A stretch of 64,000 nt of DNA from [Pseudomonas] carboxydohydrogena. Lineage in GTDB: Bacteria; Pseudomonadota; Alphaproteobacteria; Rhizobiales; Xanthobacteraceae. The notes under the pieces were generated by a model, which worked only from the letters and a program-made list of their open reading frames with translations, had not been told where the DNA came from and made no database searches. The stretch is taken from contig NZ_CP113162.1 of NCBI RefSeq assembly GCF_029030725.1, forward strand, positions 3,036,501 through 3,100,500, read 5' to 3'. Below, piece after piece: positions 1 to 10,689 of the stretch; the stretch's first letter is position 1, and every line of letters begins with the position of its first letter. A program made the position numbers and the translations under genes.

Positions 1-51
1 GCGTGGCATGAGTACGGGAGGCAGCGTGAGGGGCAACCGGAATAACGCCAT
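1..51 (-). CDS. N-terminal fragment of a gene cut by the left edge, possibly a GNAT acetyltransferase
   Basis: Only the first 17 codons are inside the window, reading MALFRLPL and onward with no stop. An AGGAG ribosome-binding site lies seven bases before the ATG at 51, which is stronger evidence than the short frame itself. It follows the M16 peptidase gene on the same strand after a 121-base gap. From memory, GNAT-family acetyltransferases with this kind of N-terminus follow the peptidase in Bradyrhizobium relatives, but the fragment contains no diagnostic motif, so the product name is only a guess. Confidence 0.4.
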   Translation of the reverse strand, partial: MALFRLPLTLPPVLMPR

Positions 52-172
52 GGCCACTCTCCTCTCATTGCATCGAGCCGGACGGGCAGCCCGCTCGATC
101 AACACATTCAATCGACCCGCGACGCTGGAGGACGCTGAGTGCGGAAGCGCCCTCCTGGCGCGAAGTGCCTTC

Positions 173-1462
173 TCAGTGAAGAAGCGCCCTCGCCTTCGGC
201 CCGGACAATCCTTCCGCAAACGCCACCGCCTTGTCCAGCCCCCGGCCGCTGCCGAGCGCCACCACCGCCGGGCGGCTGCGGGCGAGCAGCGCCCTTGCCG
301 CATCGCGGGCGGACTCGACGCTGACATTGTCGATCCGCGCGATGATCTCCTCGGTGCCTAGCGGGCGGCCATAAGCCAAAATATGACGCGCCAACTGCTC
401 GGCACGCGCGCTGCAACTCTCCAGCGCCATCAGCAGGCCGGCCTTCATCTGCGCCTTGGCGCGGGCGATTTCCGCCTCCGTCAGCGTCTCGACCGCCTCG
501 TTCATCTCGTCGATGATGACTTCCATCATCTCCGGCGCATCGCTCGGGTCCGTGCCGGTGTAGAGGCTGAAAAAACCTGTGTCGGAATAAGGCTGGTGGA
601 AAGTGTAGATCGAATAGCAAAGCCCGCGCTTCTCGCGCACTTCCTGGAACAGCCGCGACGACATCCCTCCGCCGAGGATGCTGGTGAACACCTGCAAGCT
701 GAACAAGGCGGGATCCGATTGCGGAATGCCTTCGAGCGCGAGCGTCAGATGCGCCTGCTCCAGATCGCGGCGCACGACGCGCGAGCCACCCTTGCCGAAC
801 GATGCCGGCGAAGGTTTCGGGCCCGCCTCGGCGCCAAAGCCAGCGAACCGTTGCTCGACATCGGCGACGATCCGGCGATGGTCGATCGCGCCCGAAGCCG
901 CCACAACCATGTCGGGGCCGCGATAATGCGTGGTGAGATAACCGCGCAGCTTGTCGCGCGTGAACGTCGCGAGCGTTTCCGGCGTGCCGAGCAGCGAGCG
1001 CCCCATCGGCTGGTCGGGATAGGCTAACTCGCCGAGATATTCGAACACCGCATCGTCGGGCGTATCCATCGCCGCGCCGATCTCCTGCACGATGACGCTT
1101 TTCTCGCGCTCCAGTTCGTCCGTATCGAAGGACGGATTCGCCAGAATGTCGGACAGCACGTCGATCGCAAGCGGCACGTCCGCCTTCATGACGCGCGCGT
1201 AATAAGCCGTGCTTTCCGAACTCGTCGCGGCGTTGAGATCGCCGCCGACCGCCTCGATCTGCTCGACGATCTCGCGCGAGGTGCGGCTCGCGGTGCCCTT
1301 GAACGCCATGTGCTCCAGCAGATGCGAAATGCCGTGCTCGTCCAGCCTCTCGTCGCGGCCGCCGACCCCGGTCCACACGCCGAGCGCCGCCGTTTCCAGA
1401 TGCGGCATGGCATCGGTGACGACGGTGAGCCCGGAGGGAAGTTTGGTGATTTCGACAGCCAT
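173..1462 (-). CDS. M16 family zinc peptidase (mitochondrial processing peptidase beta-like)
   Basis: This 429-residue protein is a soluble metallopeptidase of the pitrilysin/M16B family, whose alphaproteobacterial members resemble the mitochondrial processing peptidase. The inverted zinc motif HxxEH is seen as HLLEH near residues 47-51 within the context GISHLLEHMAFKGT. The conserved downstream acidic region EREKSVIVQEI supplies the third ligand. The middle region contains the glycine-rich ILGGGMSSRLFQEVREKRGL signature of the family. The ATG at 1462 shares one base with the thrC stop (TGATG) and has GAGG seven bases upstream; a TTG one codon earlier is less well placed. Overlap with thrC indicates co-translation. 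The natural substrate is not evident. Confidence 0.9.
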   Translation of the reverse strand: MAVEITKLPSGLTVVTDAMPHLETAALGVWTGVGGRDERLDEHGISHLLEHMAFKGTASRTSREIVEQIEAVGGDLNAATSSESTAYYARVMKADVPLAIDVLSDILANPSFDTDELEREKSVIVQEIGAAMDTPDDAVFEYLGELAYPDQPMGRSLLGTPETLATFTRDKLRGYLTTHYRGPDMVVAASGAIDHRRIVADVEQRFAGFGAEAGPKPSPASFGKGGSRVVRRDLEQAHLTLALEGIPQSDPALFSLQVFTSILGGGMSSRLFQEVREKRGLCYSIYTFHQPYSDTGFFSLYTGTDPSDAPEMMEVIIDEMNEAVETLTEAEIARAKAQMKAGLLMALESCSARAEQLARHILAYGRPLGTEEIIARIDNVSVESARDAARALLARSRPAVVALGSGRGLDKAVAFAEGLSGPKARALLH

Positions 1463-2877
1463 CAATGAACCTCTTGCTTGGCGATACGGGCCGCGGAGAG
1501 CACGAAAGCCTCGATAGCCGCGGGATCGTTCTTCATGACGGTGATGTGCTCCTTGCGGCCCATCAGCCCGTCGAGCCAGACCGGCAGGCCGGGGCGCGTG
1601 CCGCAGGCTTTCTCGACCGCATCGGGGAATTTCGCCGGATGCGCGGTGGAGAGCACCACGTTCGGGGTTTTGGCATCGGCGTCGTCGCGCTCGGCCACCG
1701 CCAGCGCCACAGCCGTGTGCGGATCGACAAGATCGCCCGCCTCGCGGAACGCCGCGCGGATCGTCGCCTCGACCTCCGTCTCGTCGGCGCGACCGGCTTC
1801 GAAATCGGCGCGGATCGCGTTGAGCACGTTATCCGGCAACGAGAACCGTCCTGACTGGCCGAGCGAGGCCATCAGTCCGCGCACCAGCGCCGCGTCGCGG
1901 CCGCTCGCCTCGAAAATCAGCCGCTCGAAATTCGACGACACCTGAATGTCCATCGAAGGCGACTGCGTGGCGTGAACGCCGCGCACCTCGTAAAGCCCGT
2001 TCTGCAAGGTTCGCGCGAGAATGTCGTTGACGTTGGTGGCGATACGCAGCGTGCCGATCGGCAGGCCCATGCGCTTGGCGACGTAACCCGCGAAGATGTC
2101 CCCGAAATTTCCGGTCGGCACCGTGAAGTCGATCTCGCGCGCGGGCGCGCCCAGCGCCACCGCCGCCGTGAAGTAATACACCGTCTGCGCCACGATGCGC
2201 GCCCAGTTGATCGAATTGACGCCGGACAGCGATACGCGGTCGCGGAACGCATGATGGTTGAACAGCGCCTTCACGATCGCCTGGCAATCGTCGAACGTGC
2301 CTTCCACCGCCAGCGCATGGACGTTGGCAGCACCCGTCGTCGTCATCATCCGCCGCTGCACCTCCGAGATGCGGCCGTTCGGAAACAGCACGAACAGGTC
2401 GACGTTCTCGCGATTCTTGAACGCTTCCACCGCAGCGCCGCCGGTGTCGCCGGAGGTCGCGACCACGATGGTGGTGCGCGCGCCGCGCTTGGCGAGCACA
2501 TGATCCATCAGCCGCGACAAAAGCTGCATCGCCACGTCCTTGAAGGCGAGCGTTGGACCGTGAAACAGTTCGAGCGTGAACTGGTTGGTCCCGCTCTGGT
2601 CGAGCGGCACCACCGCCGGATGACGGAAGGTGGCATAAGCCTCGTTGGTCATGCGGCCGAGATCGGCATCGGAAATCTCACCCGCGACGAAGGGGCGGAT
2701 CACCTCGGTCGCGACCTGCCAATAGGGGCGACCGGCAAACCCGGCGATAACCTCGCGCGAGAGCGCCGGCCAGACTTCCGGCACATAGAGGCCGCCGTCA
2801 CGGGCAAGCCCGGTCAGCATGACGTCGCAAAAGCCGAGCTTGGGGGCCTCGCCCCGGGTCGAAAGATAAGTCGCCAA
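1462..2877 (-). CDS. thrC: Threonine synthase
   Basis: The product converts O-phosphohomoserine to threonine with pyridoxal phosphate, the last step of threonine synthesis. It has 471 residues. The N-terminal STRGEAP and FCDVMLTGLARDGGLYVP stretch is typical of proteobacterial ThrC. The PLP lysine is in GPTLAFKDVAMQLL and the substrate-site segment is VVATSGDTGGAAVEAF. A TTG start at 2877 was chosen because GGAGG lies five bases upstream and the family N-terminus begins exactly there; the open frame continues upstream but without family similarity. The gene is followed with a one-base overlap by the M16 peptidase. A palindrome at 2912-2936 lies just upstream. Confidence 0.95.
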   Translation of the reverse strand: MATYLSTRGEAPKLGFCDVMLTGLARDGGLYVPEVWPALSREVIAGFAGRPYWQVATEVIRPFVAGEISDADLGRMTNEAYATFRHPAVVPLDQSGTNQFTLELFHGPTLAFKDVAMQLLSRLMDHVLAKRGARTTIVVATSGDTGGAAVEAFKNRENVDLFVLFPNGRISEVQRRMMTTTGAANVHALAVEGTFDDCQAIVKALFNHHAFRDRVSLSGVNSINWARIVAQTVYYFTAAVALGAPAREIDFTVPTGNFGDIFAGYVAKRMGLPIGTLRIATNVNDILARTLQNGLYEVRGVHATQSPSMDIQVSSNFERLIFEASGRDAALVRGLMASLGQSGRFSLPDNVLNAIRADFEAGRADETEVEATIRAAFREAGDLVDPHTAVALAVAERDDADAKTPNVVLSTAHPAKFPDAVEKACGTRPGLPVWLDGLMGRKEHITVMKNDPAAIEAFVLSAARIAKQEVH

Positions 2878-2911
2878 CGATGCCTCCAAAGGCGTAAAGT
2901 TCCACAAGCCT

Positions 2912-2936
2912 TTGACAAGATTGTTAATTTTGTCAA
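2912..2936 (-). promoter_or_regulatory. Perfect inverted repeat upstream of thrC, candidate operator or promoter element
   Basis: TTGACAA at 2912-2918 and TTGTCAA at 2930-2936 form a perfect 7-base inverted repeat with an 11-base AT-rich spacer, about 35 bases before the thrC start in a GC-rich genome. Read on the minus strand, TTGACA also resembles a -35 hexamer, but no good -10 follows at 16-18 bases. It could bind a dimeric regulator. Function is inferred from symmetry only. Confidence 0.35.
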
Positions 2937-3001
2937 CGCCGGGTGGAATTCCGCACCATACCGGCTGGCCTTCATCCCGACAAGGAAGCGAAATGGCAGG
3001 C

Positions 3002-3754
3002 TCACGCCCGCCGCTTGCCGAACAGCCAGAAGCCGAACGTGCCGAACACGGCGAGCGCGAGGCCGAACCAGGTGATCGCGTATTGCAGATGGTTATCCCG
3101 CAACTTGGGCACGAGGGCACCGGGCTTCGGCACCGCGCCCGCGGGCACCGGCGTTTCGAGATCGATGTAGAACGGCGCGACCTTGCCCCAGTTCAGCGAT
3201 GCGGCGATGCCCGGGACATCGCGAATGAACCAGAGCCGCTTCGGCTCATTCTCATGCGCGGTGAGAAATCCGGGATGCTCGGGGAAACGCAAGTACCCGG
3301 TCAATGTCTCCGGCTTGCCGGTCAGCAAAGGCGCGACCGCGCGATCCTCCTCGGGCCGGCCCTGCATTTCATTCGGCACGAAACCGGCATTGATCACCAC
3401 CTGCTCGCCGCTCGCGAGCCGCGCCGGCAGGAAAGCCCAGGCCCCCGGCGACTTGACGTCGGTACGTACCGCCGAACTGGATGTGTAGATCATCGCGTCG
3501 GGCTTGTTCTCGAACGTCGCGGCGAAGCGCACCCGGCGGAATTCATCATGGGCGGCAGTGAGCCTCGACCATTCGCCGGACGGCGGCAACGGCACCGGCT
3601 CCGCCGCCAGCCGCGCATTCAGCGCAGCGATCAGCGCATGTTTCTCGTCGCGCCGCTCGAGCTGCCAGAAGCCCAATCCGGTGAGAATCGCCGTCATCAC
3701 CAGCGCGAACACCGTCATGCCGATCGTGCTGCCCAGGGATCTCGTCTGGCTCAT
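3002..3754 (-). CDS. SURF1 family cytochrome oxidase assembly protein
   Basis: SURF1 proteins help insert heme a into subunit I of aa3-type oxidase in the cytoplasmic membrane. This 250-residue protein has the family layout: a membrane helix near the N-terminus (about residues 11-30, ending LTGLGFWQLERRDEK), a long periplasmic domain, and a second helix near the C-terminus (TWFGLALAVFGTFGFWLF). The GFWQLERR motif is diagnostic. Its ATG at 3754 overlaps the DUF983 stop as ATGA, so the two are translationally coupled. It sits downstream of the ctaCDBGE genes, as in related bacteria. Confidence 0.93.
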   Translation of the reverse strand: MSQTRSLGSTIGMTVFALVMTAILTGLGFWQLERRDEKHALIAALNARLAAEPVPLPPSGEWSRLTAAHDEFRRVRFAATFENKPDAMIYTSSSAVRTDVKSPGAWAFLPARLASGEQVVINAGFVPNEMQGRPEEDRAVAPLLTGKPETLTGYLRFPEHPGFLTAHENEPKRLWFIRDVPGIAASLNWGKVAPFYIDLETPVPAGAVPKPGALVPKLRDNHLQYAITWFGLALAVFGTFGFWLFGKRRA

Positions 3755-4152
3755 GCCTGATCGCGCTTCGCAAGCTGCCCTTCGGCAGCCCTGTGGTGAT
3801 ATTGCAGGGCGATCATCAACGCCTTCATCGGCCGCAGCGGCCCCAGCGTCACCAGCAGGATCAGCGGCAGCCACAAGGCGGCATGCACCCAGAACGGCGG
3901 CTGATACTTCACCTCCACGATCAGCGCGGCGCCCACCACCAGGAACCCGGCCAGAAGGATGATGAACACCGCGGGCCCGTCGCCAGAATCGATGAAATTG
4001 TAATCGAGACCGCAGACCTCGCATTCCGGCCGCAGCGACAAAAACCCGGCGAACATTTTCCCCTTGCCGCAGCGCGGGCAGCGGCAGCGCAATCCGGTGA
4101 CGAAAGGCGAAACCGCCGGGGTGGCAGGCAGTGAGGACGGCAGGTCGTTCAT
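3751..4152 (-). CDS. DUF983 family membrane protein with zinc-ribbon-like cysteines
   Basis: This 133-residue protein belongs to DUF983, regularly found between ctaE and surf1 in alphaproteobacterial oxidase clusters and thought to have an assembly role. Two CxxC pairs, RCPRCGKG and ECEVCGLDY, form a probable zinc ribbon in the N-terminal third. Two hydrophobic segments follow (VFIILLAGFLVVGAALIV and ALWLPLILLVTLGPLRP). It overlaps surf1 by four bases. A transcription terminator separates it from ctaE upstream, so it may have its own promoter. No clear ribosome site precedes the ATG. Confidence 0.85.
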   Translation of the reverse strand: MNDLPSSLPATPAVSPFVTGLRCRCPRCGKGKMFAGFLSLRPECEVCGLDYNFIDSGDGPAVFIILLAGFLVVGAALIVEVKYQPPFWVHAALWLPLILLVTLGPLRPMKALMIALQYHHRAAEGQLAKRDQA

Positions 4153-4232
4153 GGGGACTTTATGACAAAAAGATACGGCAAAGTCTCGGCGAAAGACCGT
4201 GAACGCAGCCCAGCCCCAGCGGGGTCCTCACA

Positions 4233-4263
4233 TAAAAAAAAGCGGCCCGGAGGGCCACTTTTT
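4233..4263 (-). terminator. Intrinsic terminator after ctaE
   Basis: On the minus strand a GTGGCCC-TCC-GGGCCGC stem is followed by a run of eight T residues. It begins 18 bases after the ctaE stop and precedes DUF983, so it should end or attenuate the ctaC-ctaE transcript. Confidence 0.85.
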
Positions 4264-4280
4264 CGAGGCAAGGAAGCCGG

Positions 4281-5138
4281 TCAATGGGCCGCGTGGGCCA
4301 TGCTCTCCGCGCCATGTCCCCAGACATAGATGCAGATGAACAGGAACAGCCACACCACGTCGACGAAGTGCCAGTACCAGGCGGCGAACTCGAAGCCGAG
4401 ATGCTGCTTCGGCGTGAAGTGACCCATATAGGCGCGCACCAGACAGACCGTCAGGAAGATCGTGCCGACCAGAACATGGAAGCCATGGAAGCCCGTGGCC
4501 ATGAAGAAGGTCGAACCGTAGACGTGGCCGGCGAAGGAGAATTCCGCATGGCTGTATTCAAAAGCCTGACACAGGGTGAAGCAGGCGCCGAGCACGACGG
4601 TGAGGATCAGACCCCACTTCAGGCCCTTGCGGTCGCCTTCCAGCAGCGCGTGGTGCGCCCAGGTGACGGTGGTGCCCGAGGTCAGCAGGATCAGCGTGTT
4701 CAGCAGCGGCAGGTGCCACGGGTCGAAGGTCTCGATCCCCTTCGGCGGCCAGACACCGCCGAACAGCGCGTCGCGGGTGAACTGCACCGGATCGGCCGGA
4801 AACAGCGCGGCGTTGAAATAGGCCCAGAACCAGGCGACGAAGAACATCACCTCGGAGGCGATGAACAGGATCATGCCGTAGCGGTGATGAAGCTGCACGA
4901 CGCGGGTGTGGTCACCCTTGTACTGCGCCTCGCGGATCACGTCGCCCCACCAGCTCGCCATGGTGTAGAGCACGCCGATGGTGCCGACGCCGAACACGAT
5001 CGGCGCGGCGGCATAAAGATGGTGCATCCACGAAATCGCGCCGACCGCCATGATGAAGGCAGAGACCGAACCGACGAACGGCCACGGGCTCGGATCGACA
5101 AGGTGATAATCGTGTTGTTTGACGTGCCCGCCAGCCAT
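4281..5138 (-). CDS. ctaE: Cytochrome c oxidase subunit III
   Basis: Subunit III of the aa3-type terminal oxidase, an integral membrane protein without redox centres that stabilises the core. It has 285 residues, the usual size, and about seven hydrophobic helices. Typical segments are [14 protein letters not shown] at the N-terminus, [19 protein letters not shown] with the conserved glutamate, and the C-terminal histidine-rich [18 protein letters not shown] is seven bases upstream of the ATG. It follows ctaG after about 50 bases and is closed by a strong terminator. Confidence 0.97.
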   Translation of the reverse strand: MAGGHVKQHDYHLVDPSPWPFVGSVSAFIMAVGAISWMHHLYAAAPIVFGVGTIGVLYTMASWWGDVIREAQYKGDHTRVVQLHHRYGMILFIASEVMFFVAWFWAYFNAALFPADPVQFTRDALFGGVWPPKGIETFDPWHLPLLNTLILLTSGTTVTWAHHALLEGDRKGLKWGLILTVVLGACFTLCQAFEYSHAEFSFAGHVYGSTFFMATGFHGFHVLVGTIFLTVCLVRAYMGHFTPKQHLGFEFAAWYWHFVDVVWLFLFICIYVWGHGAESMAHAAH

Positions 5139-5190
5139 TTCGTTCTCCGTTTGCGGTGCCGGTCGCCCGGCGCTCGTAATTCACTCTAGC

Positions 5191-5805
5191 TTATAAATTC
5201 TTCTTGCCCTTGTCCGGCTCCGACGCAGCAACCGGTTTCGGCGCCGGATTCTTCACCGGATAGAAGGTGTAGGACAGCGTGATGGTATTGGTGCCGTTCT
5301 GCTCGGAATCTTCCAGCATCGACGGATCGACATAGAACACCACCGCCATGTCGCGCTTCTCACGCGGCGCCAGGGTCTGTTCGGTGAAGCAGAAGCAGTT
5401 GATCTTGGTGAAGTAGGAGCCAACCGTGAGCGGCGTCACATTGTAGCTCGCCTGCCCCGTGGTGGTGTCCCCGGACTGATTGGTGACCGAATAATAGACG
5501 GTCGCGACCTCACCGATCTTGATGTTGATCTCGTTCTGCTCGGGAACGAATTTCCACGGCAGACCGCCCTGAATGTTCGAGTCGAAGCGCACCGTGACGG
5601 AACGGTTGGTAATGTGTGTCGGCGCCGATTCCGCGACCTGGGTCGTGCCGCCAAAGCCGGTGGCGCGGCAGAACCAGTTATAGAACGGGACCGCCGCATA
5701 AGACGCGCCAACCATCAGCGCGACCACGAAACCGCAGATCGTCGCGACGACAACATCGCGCGAGGCGCGCGGCTTGCGGGAGGGCGTGGGTGTTTCGTTG
5801 CTCAT
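5191..5805 (-). CDS. ctaG: Cytochrome c oxidase assembly protein CtaG (Cox11)
   Basis: CtaG delivers copper to the CuB site of subunit I from the periplasmic face of the membrane. The 204-residue protein has one N-terminal membrane anchor ([20 protein letters not shown]), the conserved [17 protein letters not shown] start of the Cox11 domain, and the copper-binding CFCF motif in [10 protein letters not shown]. The lysine/alanine-rich tail after FYPVKN is low complexity. Its ATG lies one base after the stop of the upstream 55-codon gene, indicating tight coupling in the oxidase operon. Confidence 0.97.
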   Translation of the reverse strand: MSNETPTPSRKPRASRDVVVATICGFVVALMVGASYAAVPFYNWFCRATGFGGTTQVAESAPTHITNRSVTVRFDSNIQGGLPWKFVPEQNEINIKIGEVATVYYSVTNQSGDTTTGQASYNVTPLTVGSYFTKINCFCFTEQTLAPREKRDMAVVFYVDPSMLEDSEQNGTNTITLSYTFYPVKNPAPKPVAASEPDKGKKNL

Positions 5806-5806
5806 G

Positions 5807-5974
5807 CTACATCGGCCTGATCAGAACAGCCGGCCCCTTGACCAGGGTGACGGCGAAAAACAGCACAACCAGAATTCCGAGTGCCAGCGCGATCGCAATC
5901 GAGCGCTCGCGGCGGCGGCGCTTCTGCGCATCCGTCAGCACGATCCCCTCTTCCTGGCCACGCTCGTTGTCCAT
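5807..5974 (-). CDS. Small single-helix membrane protein of the oxidase operon (CoxF-like)
   Basis: A 55-codon frame starts at ATG 5974 and reads [18 protein letters not shown], then a basic RRRRERS stretch, then one hydrophobic helix ([20 protein letters not shown]). It fills the gap between ctaB and ctaG exactly, starting 6 bases after ctaB and ending one base before ctaG. A small gene at this site is known in rhizobial aa3 operons, often called coxF or described as a hypothetical protein. Architecture suggests a cytoplasmic N-terminus and one membrane span. Function is unproven; an assembly or subunit role is inferred from position. Confidence 0.8.
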   Translation of the reverse strand: MDNERGQEEGIVLTDAQKRRRRERSIAIALALGILVVLFFAVTLVKGPAVLIRPM

Positions 5975-5980
5975 TCATCC

Positions 5981-6922
5981 CTACCAGACCATCGCCATCA
6001 GCGCGTTCGCCGCCGCCTCGAGAGGCAGCACCGCGAACAGCAGGAACAGGTACAGCAACGAAAACTTGAACAATGCCCGCGCCGCCTGCGTCGCCGGTTT
6101 GCCGGTGCGCTTGCGATAGACATCGACCGCAAACCACAGCATCCCCGCGCCGAGCAGGACCGACGTAATGCCGTAAGCCACGCCAAAATAACCGAGCGGC
6201 CAGGGCGAGATCGCAACCGCCACCAGCACGATGGTGTAGAGCAGGATCTGCAATCGCGTCGCGTCCGGCCCCGCCACCACCGGCAGCATCGGGATGTTGG
6301 CGCGGGCGTAATCGTCGGAGCGGAACAGCGCCAGCGCCCAGAAGTGCGGCGGCGTCCACAGGAAGATGATGAGAAACAGGATGATCGGCTGCGGCGCGAG
6401 AGATCCGGTCGCCGCCGCCCATGCCACCACCGGCGGCAATGCGCCCGCGGCGCCGCCGATCACGATGTTCTGCGCGGTCCAGCGCTTCAGCCACATCGTA
6501 TAGACGACCACATAGAAGAAGATCGTGAAGGCCAGCAGCGCGCCGGCGAGCCAGTTCACCAGAATGCCGAGCGTCGTCACCGAGAAGATCGCCAGCGTGA
6601 TGCCGAAGGCGGCCGCCTCCGAGGACGAAATCCGGCCGCGCGGGATCGGACGGTTGGCGGTGCGAGTCATCAGCGCATCGACGTCGCGCTCGTACCACAT
6701 GTTCAACGCGCCGGAAGCGCCGCCGCCGACCGCGATGCACAGGATCGAGGTGATGGCCAGAACCGGATGCAGATGGCCGGGCGCGATCACAAGGCCGACA
6801 AGCGCGGTGAATACGACAAGCGACATCACCCGCGGCTTCAGAAGCGCGATGTAATCCGAAACGCCCGCCTCGGAAATGATGAGGGGAGAATATTCGACCG
6901 AATGTTGCTCGACCACGGACAA
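5981..6922 (-). CDS. ctaB: Protoheme IX farnesyltransferase (heme O synthase)
   Basis: This UbiA-family membrane enzyme farnesylates heme b to make heme O, the precursor of heme A. Motifs seen are [18 protein letters not shown] at the N-terminus, the first aspartate motif in [19 protein letters not shown] and the loop [14 protein letters not shown]. About eight to nine helices are present. The TTG at 6922 is preferred because AGGAG lies ten bases upstream and the resulting N-terminus MSVVEQ matches the pattern remembered for relatives; an ATG twelve codons earlier is possible. The product is 313 residues and lies between ctaD and the small coxF-like gene. Confidence 0.95.
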   Translation of the reverse strand: MSVVEQHSVEYSPLIISEAGVSDYIALLKPRVMSLVVFTALVGLVIAPGHLHPVLAITSILCIAVGGGASGALNMWYERDVDALMTRTANRPIPRGRISSSEAAAFGITLAIFSVTTLGILVNWLAGALLAFTIFFYVVVYTMWLKRWTAQNIVIGGAAGALPPVVAWAAATGSLAPQPIILFLIIFLWTPPHFWALALFRSDDYARANIPMLPVVAGPDATRLQILLYTIVLVAVAISPWPLGYFGVAYGITSVLLGAGMLWFAVDVYRKRTGKPATQAARALFKFSLLYLFLLFAVLPLEAAANALMAMVW

Positions 6923-7034
6923 GTCCGAACGACTCCTTGGATAGACCCTATCCGCCACGGCAGAGCCGATACGGCTGCGCCATGGCGGACAGATGACGCT
7001 GGCGCGCCGTGCCTTCCCGGCACGGCCGCGCGGA

Positions 7035-8663
<1,629 letters not shown>

Positions 8664-8724
8664 CTAATCCTTTGAACCTTGCAGTTCGTAGCCTTGCGGT
8701 TGCCTTCTCAAGTGTGACGCCGCG

Positions 8725-9570
8725 TCAGTGCGCGACAGCCTCGATCGAGGCGAAAGTACTGTTGCCGGCGGATGCATACTTCTTCTGCGCATCGACGACC
8801 CATTTCTTGAATTCGTCCTCGGTGACGACGCGGACGGCGATCGGCATGTAGGCGTGATCCTTGCCGCAAAGCTCGGAGCACTGGCCGTAGAACATGCCGG
8901 TCTGTTCGGCCTTGAACCAGGTTTCGTTGAGGCGGCCCGGAACGGCGTCGATCTTGATACCGAAAGCGGGGACCGCGAAGGAGTGGATGACGTCGGCGCC
9001 GATCACCTGAACGCGGACCACCTTGTTCACCGGCACCACCAGCTCATTGTCCACCGCCAGAAGGCGCGGCTGCTTGTCGGTGGCGAGCAGCGAATCGAAT
9101 TCGAACTTGCCGTTATCGGGATAGGCGTAGGTCCAGTACCACTGCTTGCCGGTGGCCTTGATGGTGAGGTCCGACTGCGGAACGTCCAGCTCGCTGAACA
9201 GAAGCCGGAACGAAGGCACCGAGATGCCGACGAGGATCAGCACGGGGACGATGGTCCAGATCACCTCGATCAGCGTGTGGTGCGTGGTCTTGGAGGGGAC
9301 CGGGTTGGCCTTGGCGTTGAACTTGAAGACGACGACCACGATCAGAACGAGGACGAACAGGACGATCGCGGTGATGAGCCAGAGCAGGAAGTTGTGGAAC
9401 CAGATGATGTTCTCCATGACCGGCGTCGCGGCCTTCTGGAGTTTGTATTCCCACTCTTGCGGCTGCCCCATGATCTCGGCCGCCATCGCCACGCCGCTCA
9501 TGACAAAGGTCGCAGCGGCGACGCCCATCCCCATCAATACGCGGCTCATCCGGCCCCTCGACAACTTCAT
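8725..9570 (-). CDS. ctaC: Cytochrome c oxidase subunit II
   Basis: Subunit II accepts electrons from cytochrome c through the binuclear CuA centre in its periplasmic domain. The start ATG at 9570 gives a signal sequence ending VMSGVAMAAE, two membrane helices (NIIWFHNFLLWLITAIVLF and VIWTIVPVLILVGISV) and the cupredoxin domain. CuA ligands are in GADVIHSFAVPAFG and GQCSELCGKDHAYMPI. AGGAG lies ten bases upstream of this ATG; the open frame extends 32 codons further upstream without family similarity. The product is 281 residues. It is the first gene of the oxidase cluster. Confidence 0.97.
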   Translation of the reverse strand: MKLSRGRMSRVLMGMGVAAATFVMSGVAMAAEIMGQPQEWEYKLQKAATPVMENIIWFHNFLLWLITAIVLFVLVLIVVVVFKFNAKANPVPSKTTHHTLIEVIWTIVPVLILVGISVPSFRLLFSELDVPQSDLTIKATGKQWYWTYAYPDNGKFEFDSLLATDKQPRLLAVDNELVVPVNKVVRVQVIGADVIHSFAVPAFGIKIDAVPGRLNETWFKAEQTGMFYGQCSELCGKDHAYMPIAVRVVTEDEFKKWVVDAQKKYASAGNSTFASIEAVAH

Positions 9571-9956
9571 GCCGCTCACGCTCCTATATCCATAGCTCCC
9601 GTGGGCATGCCGCTCGGCAAGCCTCACTTCCCCGTCGCCATTCCTTTTAAGGCTGTCAGACCGCAATTAGAACGCGTCGAATTCCAGCTTCTCAAACCAT
9701 AATTTGATGGCTACCGCAATGTACCTCATTCGCGAGCCAGCGTTGCGGAAATTGATCGCCGGAATCGGAGAAAAACCCAATCTTTCCGGGGGTCGGGCCC
9801 TTCCCGCTGGCGGATTGTACATTGCAGGCGCATGATCGTCCGTTGTAGGCAATCCGGGCGGCGCGGCGATGGGCCGATTCGGCCGCTTTTCGCCTTGCGG
9901 CGCCTTTTATCGCCCTCAAGGCGCCGTCATTGCCCTGTCAATGACCGGAAACGTGA
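9571..9956. other. Divergent intergenic region between ctaC and the IalB-family gene
   Basis: These 386 bases separate two divergently transcribed genes and must hold both promoters. Short open frames on the minus strand here have no ribosome sites or recognisable similarity and were not accepted. I could not identify a convincing promoter, regulatory palindrome or RNA in it. Confidence 0.6.
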
Positions 9957-10544
9957 ATGGCCCGAAACGGACGAATGGCTCGAAAACCGACTGAGAAAGC
10001 GCCCGGAATGAAATTTGTCGACAAGCCCGGCACCTGCGCCGCCCGCCTGCGGAGCGCCCTGTCAGCTGTGATGCTCGCGGCCTGCGCCCTCGGTTTCGCC
10101 GTTCCCGCTCACGCGCAGGGCGCAGTCAAATCGGTCAGCGGCGACTGGCAGATCCGTTGCGACACCCCGGCAGGCGCCCAGAACGAGCAATGCGCGCTGA
10201 TTCAAAGCGTGGTAGCGGAAGACCGCGCCAATGCCGGGCTGACGGTCATCATCCTCAAAACGGCCGATCAGAAAAATAAATTGATGCGCGTGGTCGCGCC
10301 GCTCGGCGTGTTGCTGCCCTCCGGGCTTGGCCTGAAGCTCGACGACAAGGATGTCGGCCGCGCCGGTTTCGTGCGCTGCCTGCCGAACGGCTGCGTTGCC
10401 GAGATCGTGATGGACGACAAGCTGCTCGACCAGCTCAAGACCGCGAAAACCGCGACATTCATCATTTTCGAGACGCCCGAGGAAGGCATCGGCTTCCCGC
10501 TCAGCCTCAAGGGCCTCGGCGAGGGCTACGCCAAACTGCCGTAA
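9957..10544 (+). CDS. Invasion-associated locus B (IalB) family exported protein
   Basis: A 195-residue protein of the IalB family, periplasmic proteins first linked to erythrocyte invasion in Bartonella but widespread in free-living Hyphomicrobiales. After a polar start there is a signal sequence (SAVMLAACALGFAVPAHAQG), followed by the family pattern GDWQIRCDTP with paired cysteines (C in IRCDTP, NEQCALIQ, VRCLPNGCVAEI). The start is uncertain because in-frame ATG codons at 9975 and 10008 would also leave a full signal peptide. Role in this organism is unknown. Confidence 0.85.
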   Translation: MARNGRMARKPTEKAPGMKFVDKPGTCAARLRSALSAVMLAACALGFAVPAHAQGAVKSVSGDWQIRCDTPAGAQNEQCALIQSVVAEDRANAGLTVIILKTADQKNKLMRVVAPLGVLLPSGLGLKLDDKDVGRAGFVRCLPNGCVAEIVMDDKLLDQLKTAKTATFIIFETPEEGIGFPLSLKGLGEGYAKLP

Positions 10545-10689
10545 GCCCCTCCCCCGGGCGGCCCGGTCATCCTATCTAGGGCAAGGCATCCTGCCTGTTG
10601 CCCTGATATTTGCCTGCCGTCCTTTCGCCCCGTTGCGTCGGTTCGGCTGGCGGAAAATTCCTGATGTCGCCGATGCGCGGAGCGCCCTG

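Noticed and set aside
121..172. GC-rich hairpin after the M16 peptidase as a terminator
   Set aside because: The GCGCC/GGCGC stem is short and lacks a T tract, and the next gene follows on the same strand.
9667..9919. Short minus-strand frames upstream of ctaC
   Set aside because: No ribosome site and no similarity; the region is more likely promoter sequence.
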